A stretch of DNA of 64,000 bases from Paenibacillus sp. PastM-3. GTDB lineage: Bacteria > Bacillota > Bacilli > Paenibacillales > Paenibacillaceae. Location of the stretch: positions 248,001 to 312,000 of the forward strand of contig NZ_JARXXP010000004.1 in assembly GCF_029893965.1 (NCBI RefSeq). Reading direction: 5' to 3'. Below are positions 8,915 through 18,690 of the stretch, in pieces (positions within the stretch are counted from its first letter, which is position 1; each line of letters begins with the position of its first letter). The notes beneath the pieces are model-generated. The model was not told the origin of the DNA. It saw only the letters and a list, made by a program, of their open reading frames with translations, and ran no database searches. The translations under genes were made by a program, and so were the position numbers.

Positions 8915-9609
8915 TACATATCCTTGAAGGCATTCAGCCGGTAGCCGGCGCCTCTTACCGTTTCTACAACGTTACCTAGTCCGATGTTCATAAGTTTCCT
9001 TCGTACACGGGTTATATAGACATTTAGTGTATTATCATCTATAAAATGCTGATCCTCCCACATAAGATCAAGCAGCCGCTCGCGGTTAACAACTCTTCCT
9101 TCCTTAAGCAACAGCCCCTCCAGTAAAATCGCCTCCTTTTGCGTAAGTTCGCTAGTTTGTCCATTATATTGGATTACATATCGTTCAGGATAAAGGATTA
9201 GATCGCCCGATTGGACTTTTCGTTCCTCATGCTGCTGTGAGTAAGAGCCGTACGCTCGGCGTAAATGACTGCGGATTTTGGCAAGCACAACTTCATTATG
9301 AAAGGGCTTAGTGATGTAATCGTCACCGCCGTTCTCCAGTGCCATCACCTGATCAAATCCGCTGTCACGTGCGGATATGAATAAGATTGGACAGAGTGAG
9401 GCTGTACGAATCTGGCGACACCAGTAGAAGCCGTCGTATCTGGGAAGGTTAGCATCCAGCAGAACAAGATTGGGGGAACTCTCATTAAAAGTCTCCATTA
9501 CCCTATTGAAATCTTCTACTATAATCGTACGGAATTCATATTTTGATAGATAGGTGCTCAGTAAGGCTGCCAGCTTGGTATCATCCTCTATGATTAGAAT
9601 AGTCTCCAT
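8914..9609 (-). CDS. bceR: BceR-type OmpR-family response regulator
   Basis: About 231 residues: receiver domain with acidic pocket EDD, phospho-Asp in LVLLDANLP and the KPF motif, then a winged-helix trans_reg_C domain (QKEAILLEGLLL, NVYITRVRRKL, VRGAGYRL). ATG 9609 is chosen because AAAGGAG lies at the right distance; the open frame extends 18 codons upstream. It is transcribed away from bceAB, which starts about 225 bp to the right, so one intergenic region separates regulator and target. Confidence 0.9.
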   Translation of the reverse strand: METILIIEDDTKLAALLSTYLSKYEFRTIIVEDFNRVMETFNESSPNLVLLDANLPRYDGFYWCRQIRTASLCPILFISARDSGFDQVMALENGGDDYITKPFHNEVVLAKIRSHLRRAYGSYSQQHEERKVQSGDLILYPERYVIQYNGQTSELTQKEAILLEGLLLKEGRVVNRERLLDLMWEDQHFIDDNTLNVYITRVRRKLMNIGLGNVVETVRGAGYRLNAFKDM

Positions 9610-9720
9610 AGGTTCACTCCTTTGTTCAGTTATACAGTAACATGTATCAGGAAAAATATGCAAAAAATGATTGTGGGGGCCATTCTTCGCAGTAGATTAG
9701 CGAACGTAGATGCGAACAAG

Positions 9721-9752
9721 AGCTTAACTGTAATGTAAGCTATATTTAAGAT
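9721..9752 (+). promoter_or_regulatory. Candidate promoter and BceR operator upstream of bceAB
   Basis: An inverted repeat AGCTTA-N9-TAAGCT (9721-9741) overlaps a TTAACT -35-like hexamer (9724-9729). A TAAGAT -10-like hexamer follows after 17 bp (9747-9752). BceR sites are described as TNACA-N4-TGTAA; only the right half (TGTAA) is clear here, so the operator call is tentative. Confidence 0.4.
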
Positions 9753-9835
9753 AAGTCGATAGTTCCCACGCCGTTAATAAGGTACATTAATAGAGAAAGT
9801 AACAGTAATCTGTTTCCTTGAAAGGAATGAAAAGT

Positions 9836-10594
9836 ATGAGCATTTTGCAGGTAAAGGCTCTTAATAAGGCATATCCGGGAAAAGTCATAACACATGCATT
9901 AACAGATATAAATCTGAATATCGAGCAAGGGGAGTTTGTAGGTATCATGGGACCATCAGGCAGCGGAAAAACAACACTGCTTCATATGGTTTCTACGATT
10001 GATGAGCCCAGCTCTGGAGAGGTATTAATTAACGGGAGTAATCCTTTTAAGCTACGAACAAAAGAACTGGCATCATTTCGCCGCCGGCAGCTGGGCTTTG
10101 TATTTCAGGATTTTAATCTTCTTGACACTCTTACTATCGCAGAAAATATCGTTTTGCCTCTAACACTGGACAACCTCCGATTGTCGGAGATGGAAAAGAG
10201 GCTGGGGAAAATTGCTGAGCGTTTGAACATCACCTCGATATTAAATAAACGGACGTATGAAATATCAGGAGGTCAGCGACAACGGACTGCCATAGCCAGA
10301 GCAGTAATCGCAGCCCCATCTCTGCTGCTTGCTGACGAGCCCACAGGATCATTGGATTCAACCTCCGCGAGGATTGTCATGGAATCGCTGGCCGGCATCA
10401 ATGAACAGCAGGGCACTACGCTGATGCTGGTTACTCATGATCCGTTGGCAGCCAGTTATTGTCATCGGATTGTGTTTATTAAAGATGGGCGTTTGCAAAC
10501 GGAAATTCGCCGTGGAAGGAACCGCCAAACTTTTTTTCAGAAAATCATCGATACGTTGTCTCTCTGGGGAGGGAGTATGAATGAATTTTCCTAA
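9836..10594 (+). CDS. bceA: BceA ABC transporter ATP-binding protein
   Basis: About 252 residues with Walker A GPSGSGKTT, signature ISGGQRQR, Walker B LLADEPTGSLD and H-loop THDP. The sequence is close to the orphan ATPase at 7120-7899 across its length, so the two are duplicates. ATG 9836 follows AAAGGA by 9 bp. It overlaps bceB by 14 bp. Together they form a BceAB transporter that removes peptide antibiotics from their lipid II-cycle targets and signals to BceS. Confidence 0.9.
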   Translation: MSILQVKALNKAYPGKVITHALTDINLNIEQGEFVGIMGPSGSGKTTLLHMVSTIDEPSSGEVLINGSNPFKLRTKELASFRRRQLGFVFQDFNLLDTLTIAENIVLPLTLDNLRLSEMEKRLGKIAERLNITSILNKRTYEISGGQRQRTAIARAVIAAPSLLLADEPTGSLDSTSARIVMESLAGINEQQGTTLMLVTHDPLAASYCHRIVFIKDGRLQTEIRRGRNRQTFFQKIIDTLSLWGGSMNEFS

Positions 10595-12524
10595 GTTTGC
10601 ATTTAATAATGTCAGTCGCAATGGCCGTGCCTACATGGCTTATTTGTTAAGCAGCGCTTTTATGGTAATGATTTTTTTTGCGTTTGCTGTCTTTATCTAT
10701 CATCCTGAAATCCGGCAGGCGCCGATGGGGGCATTGACGTTAATCAGCATGCAGGTTGCTGCATACGTAGTATTTATTTTTGCCATCATTTTTGTGCTCT
10801 ACTCCATCAGTGCTTTTTTGAAGTCCCGCAATAAGGAGTTTGGGATTTTAATGATATTGGGCGCGCAGCCAGGACAAATTAATCGCCTGATTTTTTTGGA
10901 AAATATGATTATCGGCACGGTTTCCATAGTTACCGGAATCGCCGGCGGACTGCTGTTGTCCAAGATGTTTTTGCTATTCAGTACAAAGGTGATCGATATT
11001 AACGAGCTGGCCTTTTATTGGCCAGTGAAGGCAATTGTACTGACAGCGAGCTGCTTTATAGCTTTATTTATAGTGATATCGCTATTTACGCTGTTGTTCA
11101 TTCGCAAAAACCGGGTGCTGGAGCTTTTGCAGGGCAGTAGCAGACCGAAGCAGGAGCCCAAGGCTTCGATTTGGCTTTCTCTATTAGGCGCGATTTTGCT
11201 GGCTGTTGGTTTTGTGGTCCTTCTCAAAGACACTCTGTCTTCGAAGACTCTAGTGGTTGCTGCTTTTTCCGGCATTGCCGGCACCTATTTCTTTTACTCC
11301 CAGTTGTCAGTTTTCATTATTCGTTTGCTCAAACGAAACCGAAAGAGTACATGGCGCGGCACTAATTTATTATGGATTTCGGAAATTAGCTATAAGCTGA
11401 AGGATAATGCCAGAATGCTGTTTCTGGTGACGGTTGTGACTTCAATTGCCTGCATAAGCGCAGGATTTGTACTGGCTGTTGATCAGGATAACAAGCAGCA
11501 GTTTATGAACAATAAATTTGCCTTCACGTATGACATTTTTCAGCCAAAGCATACCGATGTGGGGCTGGCGACTATTGAGCAGTCAATGAAGGAATCAGGC
11601 ATCGCTTTTGAGCGATATCGGATAGACAGTATTCTCGCTACCCGGCCGAATGTGGTCGATGATCCAAGCAAGAGCAGCGATGTAGAGCTTGTTCGGGTAA
11701 GCCAGATTAGTGAAATAGCGACTCCGCTGGAAATACCACCGTTTCGACATCTTTCAGAGCAAACGGCTGTTGCGGTCTATGCGGATTCAAATCGGTTACC
11801 TAGGCAGTCTTTAAAGCTTGAGGGAACAGATTCCAGCATTACAATTGTTCAGGAAATCAGCATACGCGATATGGGGGGCGTAAGTGGTGCAGGGGTTATG
11901 CTCATTGTTGATGATGCCTTTTTCGCCAAATTATCAGCTGATTTACAAAGCAGACCTAAGTATCTCTATTATGTACCTGCCTGGACACAGCCTCCCTCAC
12001 GGCAAGATGAGCAATCCAATATCGGTATAGAGTTATACGCTTGGAATCAGAAGCAAATAGACGAGACCTGGGGCGTCCCAGGATCTCTAAATTATGCTAA
12101 TATTTTGACGGTTCGTTCCGAAAAATACTTGAGTACTAAAGATACGACCTCAGTGTTCAGCTTTATCGGGGTTTTTATCGCTTTGATTTTCTCAATTTCG
12201 ACGGCAAGCTTCTTGTACTTCAAGCTTCATACTGAACTATCTGCCGACAGCCGAACGTACCATGCACTTTCCAAGATCGGGCTAAGCAGTAGAGAAATGA
12301 GCGCGGCAGCAACGAAGCAAATTGCTGTTATCTTTTTTATTCCGATCCCGGTATCCACGGTACAAACGTTTGTGGTTTTAAAGCCTGTACTGGGACATAT
12401 GAGGGTTTCTTATGTCAATACGGCTACTATTACAGTGGCGCTGGCTTTTCTGGCTACCCAGACCGTCTACTTTGTAATTGCGAGATCGCGTTATGTAAAA
12501 GCATTGCAGAAAATGATAATGTAA
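10581..12524 (+). CDS. bceB: BceB-type ABC transporter permease
   Basis: A 647-residue FtsX-fold permease. TM1 is at about 17-38, followed by the paired helices of the first FtsX domain. The large extracytoplasmic domain characteristic of BceB lies at about 300-510, and further TM helices reach the C-terminus. ATG 10581 lies inside the end of bceA. This is the only intact permease for the two neighbouring ATPases and the BceRS pair. The surrounding DNA is visibly AT-richer than the flanking housekeeping genes, which suggests acquisition by transfer. Confidence 0.9.
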   Translation: MNFPKFAFNNVSRNGRAYMAYLLSSAFMVMIFFAFAVFIYHPEIRQAPMGALTLISMQVAAYVVFIFAIIFVLYSISAFLKSRNKEFGILMILGAQPGQINRLIFLENMIIGTVSIVTGIAGGLLLSKMFLLFSTKVIDINELAFYWPVKAIVLTASCFIALFIVISLFTLLFIRKNRVLELLQGSSRPKQEPKASIWLSLLGAILLAVGFVVLLKDTLSSKTLVVAAFSGIAGTYFFYSQLSVFIIRLLKRNRKSTWRGTNLLWISEISYKLKDNARMLFLVTVVTSIACISAGFVLAVDQDNKQQFMNNKFAFTYDIFQPKHTDVGLATIEQSMKESGIAFERYRIDSILATRPNVVDDPSKSSDVELVRVSQISEIATPLEIPPFRHLSEQTAVAVYADSNRLPRQSLKLEGTDSSITIVQEISIRDMGGVSGAGVMLIVDDAFFAKLSADLQSRPKYLYYVPAWTQPPSRQDEQSNIGIELYAWNQKQIDETWGVPGSLNYANILTVRSEKYLSTKDTTSVFSFIGVFIALIFSISTASFLYFKLHTELSADSRTYHALSKIGLSSREMSAAATKQIAVIFFIPIPVSTVQTFVVLKPVLGHMRVSYVNTATITVALAFLATQTVYFVIARSRYVKALQKMIM

Positions 12525-12693
12525 ATACTATTCAGTAGTGATTATATGGTATTTAATATATTTTTTTAAAAAATATTGGAATTACAGTTTTTAATATAGT
12601 AAGATGGAAATAAGAGAAATATATGAATAATAATATATTATATTGTGAATTATATCACTTGAGTTTAAGTGGTACTTTTCACGTAATAAACTC
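12525..12693. other. Very AT-rich gap, no gene seen
   Basis: About 170 bp of strongly AT-rich sequence between bceB and the ABC ATPase remnant. In-frame stops interrupt the frame that continues into the remnant. No promoter or terminator is convincing. Confidence 0.5.
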
Positions 12694-12813
12694 GTTTATG
12701 GTGGACGTATACAACGAATATGCTTTGCAAGAGCGATTGTGAGCAATCCCGATGTATATTTATTTGATGAAGTTACTTCAGCTATTGATCAAAAAAATAT
12801 TGAAGACGTATTA

Positions 12814-13669
12814 GGTCGTGTCTGAAAACTCTTCATTGAGTCAATTTGAAAATGGCAGCCACGTATACAAACGCCAAGAATGACTTGGCTAGTTTATCGT
12901 AGCGAATAGCCACACGGCGAAAGTGTTTGATTTTATTGAAAAAGCACTCCACTAAGTGGCGTTCTTTATACCGATACCAATCGACGTTCCATGGGTTTTG
13001 ACTATTCGCTTTAGGCGGGATGGTGTAGGATGCCTGTTTAGCTGTGATCCAATTCCGAATCGCTTCGGAGCCATAGGCTTTGTCGCCAAGAATATGGCTT
13101 CCCGTAATATCTAGCTCCTGCAGCAATTCGATCGCTGGAACGGAATCATAGACTTGACCTCCCGTTAGAAGAAAAATCAGAGGGTTTCCTAATCCATCGA
13201 CGATAGTGTGAAGTTTGGTTGTCTTGCCGCCACGGCTGACGCCGATGTGCTGATTTACTTCGTGTCCGTCTGCGTTTTTTTTGCACCGGCACTGTGTTGA
13301 TGGGCTTTGACCGATGTCGGATCAATGCTCAGGTTCTCAAAATCAGGTTCGACCTGAAGGGCTTGGAAGATCGCAACAAGCAGTCCGCTATCACGCCACT
13401 TGCAGAAGCGACTGTACACCGTTTTCCATGAACCATAGCGTTCTTCCGGTAGATCCCGCCAGGCAGCACCACTTCGAGCGATCCATAGAAAAGCGTTAAA
13501 CATGGTTCGTTCATTTAATTTTGACGGACGTCCTGTGGTGTAGGGTGGAAACATATCCTTAATTTGATCCCACTGTTCATCGCTTATTTCGTACCGTCTT
13601 TGACTCATGTTTGCTGCTCCATTCGTTTTTCTCAAATCTTACCATAATATTTAGTTTTCAGACACATTC
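12814..13669 (-). mobile_element. IS5-family-like insertion sequence, 856 bp
   Basis: Terminal inverted repeats share GTGTCTGAAAACT (left end read forward, right end reverse-complemented). It is flanked by a TA dinucleotide at 12812-12813 and 13670-13671; collapsing one copy rejoins the interrupted ATPase frame. Inside is a two-phase DDE transposase on the minus strand. It appears complete. A TA duplication differs from the longer duplications usual in parts of IS5, so the subgroup is left open. Confidence 0.88.
12833..13608 (-). CDS. IS5-like DDE transposase made by -1 frameshift (OrfA/OrfB)
   Basis: OrfA (13608 to 13255) starts at ATG 13608 behind GGAG. It carries the DUF4096-like N-terminus (RYEISDEQWDQI) and the first catalytic Asp (SIDPTSVKAH). 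It ends shortly after a run of eight A (complement of 13275-13282). A -1 slip on that run enters the OrfB frame, which continues through NQHIGVSRGGKT, IVDGLGNP (second Asp), GDKAYGS and VECFFNKIKHFRR (catalytic Glu) to a stop at 12833. All DDE elements are present, so the element may still be active. Confidence 0.85.
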
Positions 13670-13886
13670 TAAAAATAATTGAAGAAATTTCGGAAAATGC
13701 TATAGTGTTTTTAGCCACTCATGAAAACTTCAAATTTAACATTTTAGTAAACGAATGTAAGGTAATAAACAAGAAAATAGAAACTAATGAGTTCCATCTG
13801 CTGCAGCATGTTTAAACTTTCGATAGACTACACTGGTAATCGGTCTTTGGGCAGTGGGAATTCTTTGGGAAATCAGATGATTCCAT

Positions 13887-13932
13887 AAAAAGAGGGATAC
13901 TGGACAGCAGTTCGTCCAGTATCCCTCTTTTT
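13887..13932. terminator. Strong bidirectional terminator
   Basis: A perfect 19-bp stem with an 8-nt loop, A5 on one side and T5 on the other. It ends the odhAB operon on the minus strand and isolates it from the mobile block. Confidence 0.9.
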
Positions 13933-13982
13933 ATTTGATTACTTAGGAATGGTGTGTGAAGAGGCTAGCTGCTGATAACAGC

Positions 13983-15311
13983 TTACCCCTCCAGTAGCAA
14001 TGCTTCCGGATCTTCCAGCAGCTCCTTAACCTTAACGAGGAAGCTTACCGCCTCCGAACCGTCCACGATCCGGTGATCGTAGGACAGGGCAATGTACATC
14101 ATCGGCCGGTTGACGGTGGTTTCTTCGTCCAGGGCGATCGGGCGGAGCTGAATCTTATGCATGCCGAGAATACCGACCTGCGGGGTATTCAGGATTGGCG
14201 TGGAGAGCAAAGAGCCGAACACGCCACCGTTCGTAATTGTAAAGGTGCCGCCCTGCAGCTCCGGCAGGCTGAGCGTGTTGGCGCGGGCCTTGGAGGCCAG
14301 CTCCAGAATCTGGCGCTCAATTTCCGGGAAGCTGAGCCGGTCCGCATCGCGGACCACAGGGACGACCAGACCTTCCTTGGCTGAAACGGCGATGCCGATG
14401 TCATAGTATTTTTTGATCAGCAGCTCCTCGCCGTCGATCTCTGCATTCAGCAGGGGATAGGCCTTGAGCGCACCGATCACGGCTTTGGTGAAGAAGGACA
14501 TGAAGCCGAGTCCGACATCATGCTTCTCTTTGAAGGCATCCTTCCGCCGCTTGCGGATATCGAGGATAGCCGTCATGTCCACCTCGTTGAAGGTGGTCAG
14601 CATCGCCGCCGTCTGCTGCGCTTCGACCAGGCGGCTGGCAATCGTCAGCCGCCGGCGCGACATGCGCTTGCGCTCGATGGCCTTGCCGTCCTGCGGCGCT
14701 GCATTAGCCGCAGCGGGCTTCGCCGCAGCCGGCGCGGCCTGCGGCGACGGTGCCGCTGGCGCAGCGGCCGCCTGGCCGGCTGCGCCGTGGCCGTTCACAT
14801 CGGCCTGGGCAATCCGGCCGATGGGGTCGCGGGCAGTGACCTCTCCGAGGTCGATGCCCCGCTCCCGCGCGAGCTTGCGCGCCCCCGGCGTAGCCAGGGC
14901 CGCAGTGCTGCCGGCCGCGCCTTCGGGAGCGGCCGGAGCCGGTGCAGCGGCAGCAGGTGCCTGTGCTGCCGCAGATGCAGCAGCAGGCGTGCTGCTGCTG
15001 TTCCCGCCGGTGCTGCTGCCCCCGCTGTTCGCGCTGCTCTCCCCGCCAGCGCCGCCTCCAGCCGCGCCGCCTGCCGCAGCCGCGCCGATCACGCCGATCG
15101 TCTCGCCGACGGCGACGTTCTCGCCCGCCTGGCGCAGGATGGCGGAAATCACGCCATCCTCCTCGGCGCTGATCTCAAGGTTCACCTTGTCGGTTTCAAG
15201 CTCGGCCAGCACATCGCCCTGGCCGACGGTGTCTCCTTCTTTTACCAGCCATTTGTATATTGTTCCTTCGGAAATGGACTCGCCCAGATCGGGTACTTTA
15301 ATTTCGGACAC
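13983..15311 (-). CDS. odhB: Dihydrolipoyllysine succinyltransferase, E2 of 2-oxoglutarate dehydrogenase
   Basis: 442 residues that transfer the succinyl group to CoA in the TCA-cycle complex. An N-terminal lipoyl domain has the lipoylated Lys in [10 protein letters not shown] long Ala/Gly/Pro linker (about 80-140) leads to a peripheral subunit-binding domain ([16 protein letters not shown]), a second Ala-rich linker, and the catalytic domain ending in SYDHRIVDG, which holds the active-site His and Asp. The GTG start has GGAGG 9 bp upstream. It follows odhA by about 55 bp in one operon. No E3 gene lies nearby; lipoamide dehydrogenase is usually shared with pyruvate dehydrogenase. Confidence 0.97.
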   Translation of the reverse strand: MSEIKVPDLGESISEGTIYKWLVKEGDTVGQGDVLAELETDKVNLEISAEEDGVISAILRQAGENVAVGETIGVIGAAAAGGAAGGGAGGESSANSGGSSTGGNSSSTPAAASAAAQAPAAAAPAPAAPEGAAGSTAALATPGARKLARERGIDLGEVTARDPIGRIAQADVNGHGAAGQAAAAPAAPSPQAAPAAAKPAAANAAPQDGKAIERKRMSRRRLTIASRLVEAQQTAAMLTTFNEVDMTAILDIRKRRKDAFKEKHDVGLGFMSFFTKAVIGALKAYPLLNAEIDGEELLIKKYYDIGIAVSAKEGLVVPVVRDADRLSFPEIERQILELASKARANTLSLPELQGGTFTITNGGVFGSLLSTPILNTPQVGILGMHKIQLRPIALDEETTVNRPMMYIALSYDHRIVDGSEAVSFLVKVKELLEDPEALLLEG

Positions 15312-15366
15312 AGGCCGTTACCTCCCCAAACTTAATAGTTTACGTTATCACGATACCGTCTTCCGG

Positions 15367-18234
15367 TCAGGAGGACGGTACAGGTGCTTGTACTTGCGAG
15401 TTCGATTTCAGGGCTTCTGTAACAATGCGACGCTGCTCGAAGGTGTGAACATCTGCATATCCGCTGGCCGGGCTGGACCGTTCCGGACGGCCGATATACC
15501 GGACACTGGCCTGCTCTGGTGCAATATCACGGAGCCTAGGTTCCGCATAGCTCCAGCCGCCCATATTCTTAGGCTCCTCCTGTACCCAGACAATCTCCTC
15601 CAGGGAGGTCAGGCTGTTCAGGTGTGCCGCAAGCTCGGCCTGCGGGAACGGATAGAGCTGCTCCAGACGGAGGATATGCAGCCAGGACCAGTCACGGCCG
15701 CCGGCCGCCTCCAGCTCGGTCTGCAGGTCTATTGCTACCTTGCCGCTGCAGACAACCAGGCGTTTCACTTCAGCCGGCTTGCTGCCCAGCAGCGGCTCCG
15801 GAAGTACAGCCTGGAAGCTGCCGGAGGCAAGCTCCGCTCCCGGCGATGTGCTGCGGGTGTTGCGGATCAGGCTCTTCGGAGCCATGATCACCAGCGGCCG
15901 GGCATCCGGCTGTCCGCACATGGCGGCCTGGCGGCGCAGCAGGTGAAAGTACTGTGCGGCACTGGACAGGTTCGCTACCGTCCAGTTCTCTTCAGCCGAG
16001 AGCTGGAGATACCGTTCCAGCCGGGCGCTGGAATGCTCCGGCCCCTGGCCTTCATAGCCGTGCGGCAGAAGGATGGCCAGGTTGCTGCGCTGTGTCCATT
16101 TGGCCCGTCCGGCGGAGATGAACTGGTCAATGATAACCTGGGCAGCATTGGCGAAATCGCCGTATTGGGCTTCCCAGAGCACAAAGGTATCCGGTGCGAA
16201 CACATTATAGCCATACTCATATCCAAGCACGGATGCTTCCGAAAGCGGGCTGTTATATACCCCGAAGGAAGCATTGGAGGATTTCAGCTGATGCAGCGGG
16301 GAGTAGAGTGCTCCGGTCTCGCTGTCATGCAGCACCAGATGACGATGGGCGAAGGTGCCGCGCTGTGAATCCTGTCCGCTGAGGCGGATCGGAGTGCCGT
16401 CCTTCAGGATCGTTGCAAAAGCCAGTGTCTCGGCCAGCGCCCAGTCAACCCGTTCTCCGTCCTTCAGTGCATCCTTGCGGCGCTGGAGAATCCGCTCCAG
16501 CTTAGGATACACTTTGAATCCGGCGGGCGCTGTTAACAGCTCCTGGTTGATCTCCTTCAGTGTGCTGAGCGGTACCGCTGTCGGACGCGGAGCCTTGGAT
16601 CCCGTTTCAAGCACCACCGATGTTTTGGACTCGCCGTTCTTATGCTTGCCTTCCTTCATGGATTCGAAGGCTGCCTGCAGCACGCTTTCCGATTCTGCAC
16701 TCATGCGCTGCACTTCTTCTGCAGTGATGATCTTCTCGCTCTGCAGCCGCTGGGCATACAGTCTGTAGACCGTTGGATGGCTGCGGACTTTGCCGTAGAC
16801 AACCGGCTGGGTTGTCTCCGGATCATCCATTTCATTATGGCCGTGACGGCGGTAGCCGATCAGATCAATGACGAAATCCTTTTTGAACAGATTGCGGTAA
16901 GCGCTGGCCAGGCGGACAGCCGAAATGCAGGCCTCCGGATCATCGGCATTCACATGCACAATCGGGATTTCATAGCCTTTGGCCAGGTCACTGGCATAAT
17001 GGGTAGAGCGGGAATCTTCGCTTTCCGTAGTGAAGCCGATGCGGTTATTGACGATAATATGCACCGTTCCGCCATTCTGATAACCCTTCAATTTGCCGAT
17101 ATTGAGTGTTTCCGCAACGATGCCCTCACCGGGAAAAGCGGCATCCCCGTGCATCAGCACAGCCATGGCCTTGCTGGTATCCAGCTTTGGCAGGCCCGGT
17201 GTGCTCCGGTCCTCCTGAGCTGCCCGGGTAAAGCCCTCGACTACAGGATTAACGAATTCCAGGTGACTCGGGTTGTTGGCCAGGGTAATCCGTGTGCGTA
17301 CCGTTTCTCCCTGGCGTACAGCGCGGTCAGCGCCGAGATGGTATTTGACGTCCCCGGTCCAGCCGTAGTTGATTCCCATTGAGCCTTCGGAAGGAAACAG
17401 CTCCTTATTCGGAGAATGATGGAACTCTGAGAAAATAATATCATACGGCTTGCCCAAAATGTGAGCCAATACGTTAAGGCGTCCGCGGTGAGCCATCCCC
17501 ATAAGAATATGCTCTGCACCGTCGTGGGCCGCAGCTCGCACGATCTCATCCAGCATCGGTACCAGGGCATCGTTGCCTTCAAGGCTGAAACGCTTCTGGC
17601 CGACAAAGGTTTTGTGCAGGAAGGTCTCGAACTGCTCCACCTGGATCAGCCGGTTCAGCAGCTCCTTGCGTTCATTATTGTCCAGCGGAGCCGGGGAGCT
17701 CAGAGATTCCGCCTGGCTGTTCAGCCAGCGCAGCTCCTTCTCCTCATGCACATGCCCGAATTCATAGGCGATAGTCTGGGTGTAAGCCTGAAGCATCCGC
17801 TGAACCGCGTCCCAGGCGGTTTTGACATCACCAGGCGCGTTCTCCCAGATCAGCGAGGCAGGCATTGCCGTGAGATCCTCACGGGTCAGATCATAGGTCC
17901 GGAAATCCAGCCATTGGGCCATCGGATTCTCACCGCGCTCAAGCGGATCAATATTGGCGGCGCGGTGGCCATGTATACGAATGTTCGCGATCAGCTTGGA
18001 GGCTCTTACCGCCTTTTTCAGCCACTCGGCATCCCCGGTGACAGCAGGCATCGGAGCCGGCTCCGGTAAAGGTGCCATCGGAGGCGGGCCGGATGCAGTA
18101 AACAGATCGCGGTAATTAGGTTCTACTGAAGAAGGATCATTGATAAACTGTTCATACTTGTCTTGGATATAGCCCAGATTGGGTCCGTGATAATTGCTCC
18201 AAACGGATTCATTATAGGGTCCTTTGGCTGCCAT
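15367..18234 (-). CDS. odhA: 2-oxoglutarate dehydrogenase E1 component
   Basis: A 955-residue thiamine-diphosphate enzyme that decarboxylates 2-oxoglutarate and passes the succinyl unit to OdhB. The N-terminus has the short E2-binding segment typical of E1o (NLGYIQDKYEQF). The TPP-binding core includes GMAHRGRLNVL, HGDAAFPGEGIV and NNRIGFTT. The transketolase-like central domain has YGYNVF and EAQYGDFANAAQ, and the C-terminal domain has WVQEEPKNMGGW. Length is normal for Bacilli. ATG 18234 follows AGGAGGA. First gene of the odhAB operon. Confidence 0.97.
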   Translation of the reverse strand: MAAKGPYNESVWSNYHGPNLGYIQDKYEQFINDPSSVEPNYRDLFTASGPPPMAPLPEPAPMPAVTGDAEWLKKAVRASKLIANIRIHGHRAANIDPLERGENPMAQWLDFRTYDLTREDLTAMPASLIWENAPGDVKTAWDAVQRMLQAYTQTIAYEFGHVHEEKELRWLNSQAESLSSPAPLDNNERKELLNRLIQVEQFETFLHKTFVGQKRFSLEGNDALVPMLDEIVRAAAHDGAEHILMGMAHRGRLNVLAHILGKPYDIIFSEFHHSPNKELFPSEGSMGINYGWTGDVKYHLGADRAVRQGETVRTRITLANNPSHLEFVNPVVEGFTRAAQEDRSTPGLPKLDTSKAMAVLMHGDAAFPGEGIVAETLNIGKLKGYQNGGTVHIIVNNRIGFTTESEDSRSTHYASDLAKGYEIPIVHVNADDPEACISAVRLASAYRNLFKKDFVIDLIGYRRHGHNEMDDPETTQPVVYGKVRSHPTVYRLYAQRLQSEKIITAEEVQRMSAESESVLQAAFESMKEGKHKNGESKTSVVLETGSKAPRPTAVPLSTLKEINQELLTAPAGFKVYPKLERILQRRKDALKDGERVDWALAETLAFATILKDGTPIRLSGQDSQRGTFAHRHLVLHDSETGALYSPLHQLKSSNASFGVYNSPLSEASVLGYEYGYNVFAPDTFVLWEAQYGDFANAAQVIIDQFISAGRAKWTQRSNLAILLPHGYEGQGPEHSSARLERYLQLSAEENWTVANLSSAAQYFHLLRRQAAMCGQPDARPLVIMAPKSLIRNTRSTSPGAELASGSFQAVLPEPLLGSKPAEVKRLVVCSGKVAIDLQTELEAAGGRDWSWLHILRLEQLYPFPQAELAAHLNSLTSLEEIVWVQEEPKNMGGWSYAEPRLRDIAPEQASVRYIGRPERSSPASGYADVHTFEQRRIVTEALKSNSQVQAPVPSS

Positions 18235-18634
18235 GAATACATCCTCCTAACGGATGAACCCCACATGCGCCAGAAAAAGTACCAGCAGCTGGCAGGGCTG
18301 ATATGTTTGCGGTTTCATTTCACTACTATTGTGCAACTTTAACGTCTGCTAATCAATTCATACTTTGTGCTATTCCGTTCGCAAAACGGTATGATTCAGA
18401 CCTTAATTCATCCAGAACCATCATAAATGCGCAGAGCTGATTGAAGCTTTGGAAATTGGGTAAATAAGTCTATATTTATTTCTAGGAAAATAGGTTGAAC
18501 GCTCCGCTAGTTTTAGGTCATAGTGCACAGTTTTCATATAGTTTAATCAAAATATTACAAAAAGAATCGTGAACCCCGAAGATATTCTTATAAAATATTT
18601 CCAACAATCGACACACTTTTTGTGGAAGGTGCTA
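18235..18634. other. 400-bp intergenic region between odhA and the riboswitch transcript
   Basis: No gene is visible. A weak minus-strand promoter for odhA can be proposed: TTGATT (complement of 18351-18356), 17 bp, CACAAT (complement of 18328-18333). This would give a leader of about 90 nt. The remainder is AT-rich and shows no terminator, cre-like or other named site. Confidence 0.35.
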
Positions 18635-18640
18635 TATAAT
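18635..18640 (+). promoter_or_regulatory. -10 element for the sinI riboswitch transcript
   Basis: A perfect TATAAT inside GCTATATAATG. No good -35 hexamer lies 16-18 bp upstream; a TCGACA is at 21 bp spacing. The leader from here to the SinI-like start would be about 160 nt and contains the c-di-GMP aptamer. Confidence 0.4.
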
Positions 18641-18690
18641 GTTATTGCAGATAGCGGTTTCATTCATTATTAGCCAGATCCTTTCATGTA

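Larger units (their letters stand above)
12694..13815 (+). pseudogene. ABC transporter ATPase remnant split by an insertion sequence
   Basis: The left part (12694-12813) encodes YGGRIQRICFARAIVSNP and LFDEVTSAIDQKN. This is the end of an ABC ATPase with a damaged signature (YGGR in place of SGGQ) and an intact Walker B/D-loop. The right part (13672-13815) continues in frame, with VFLATHENFKF as H-loop region, and ends at a TAA. Removing 12814-13669 and one TA duplication restores a continuous frame. No N-terminal half is found upstream, so the gene was truncated as well as interrupted. The motif style suggests a bacteriocin or lantibiotic exporter. Confidence 0.8.

Noticed and set aside
14464..16368. 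634-codon open frame opposite odhB/odhA
   Set aside because: It is antisense to two certain genes, its Ala/Pro-rich sequence mirrors the GC-rich linker of OdhB, and it has no family match.
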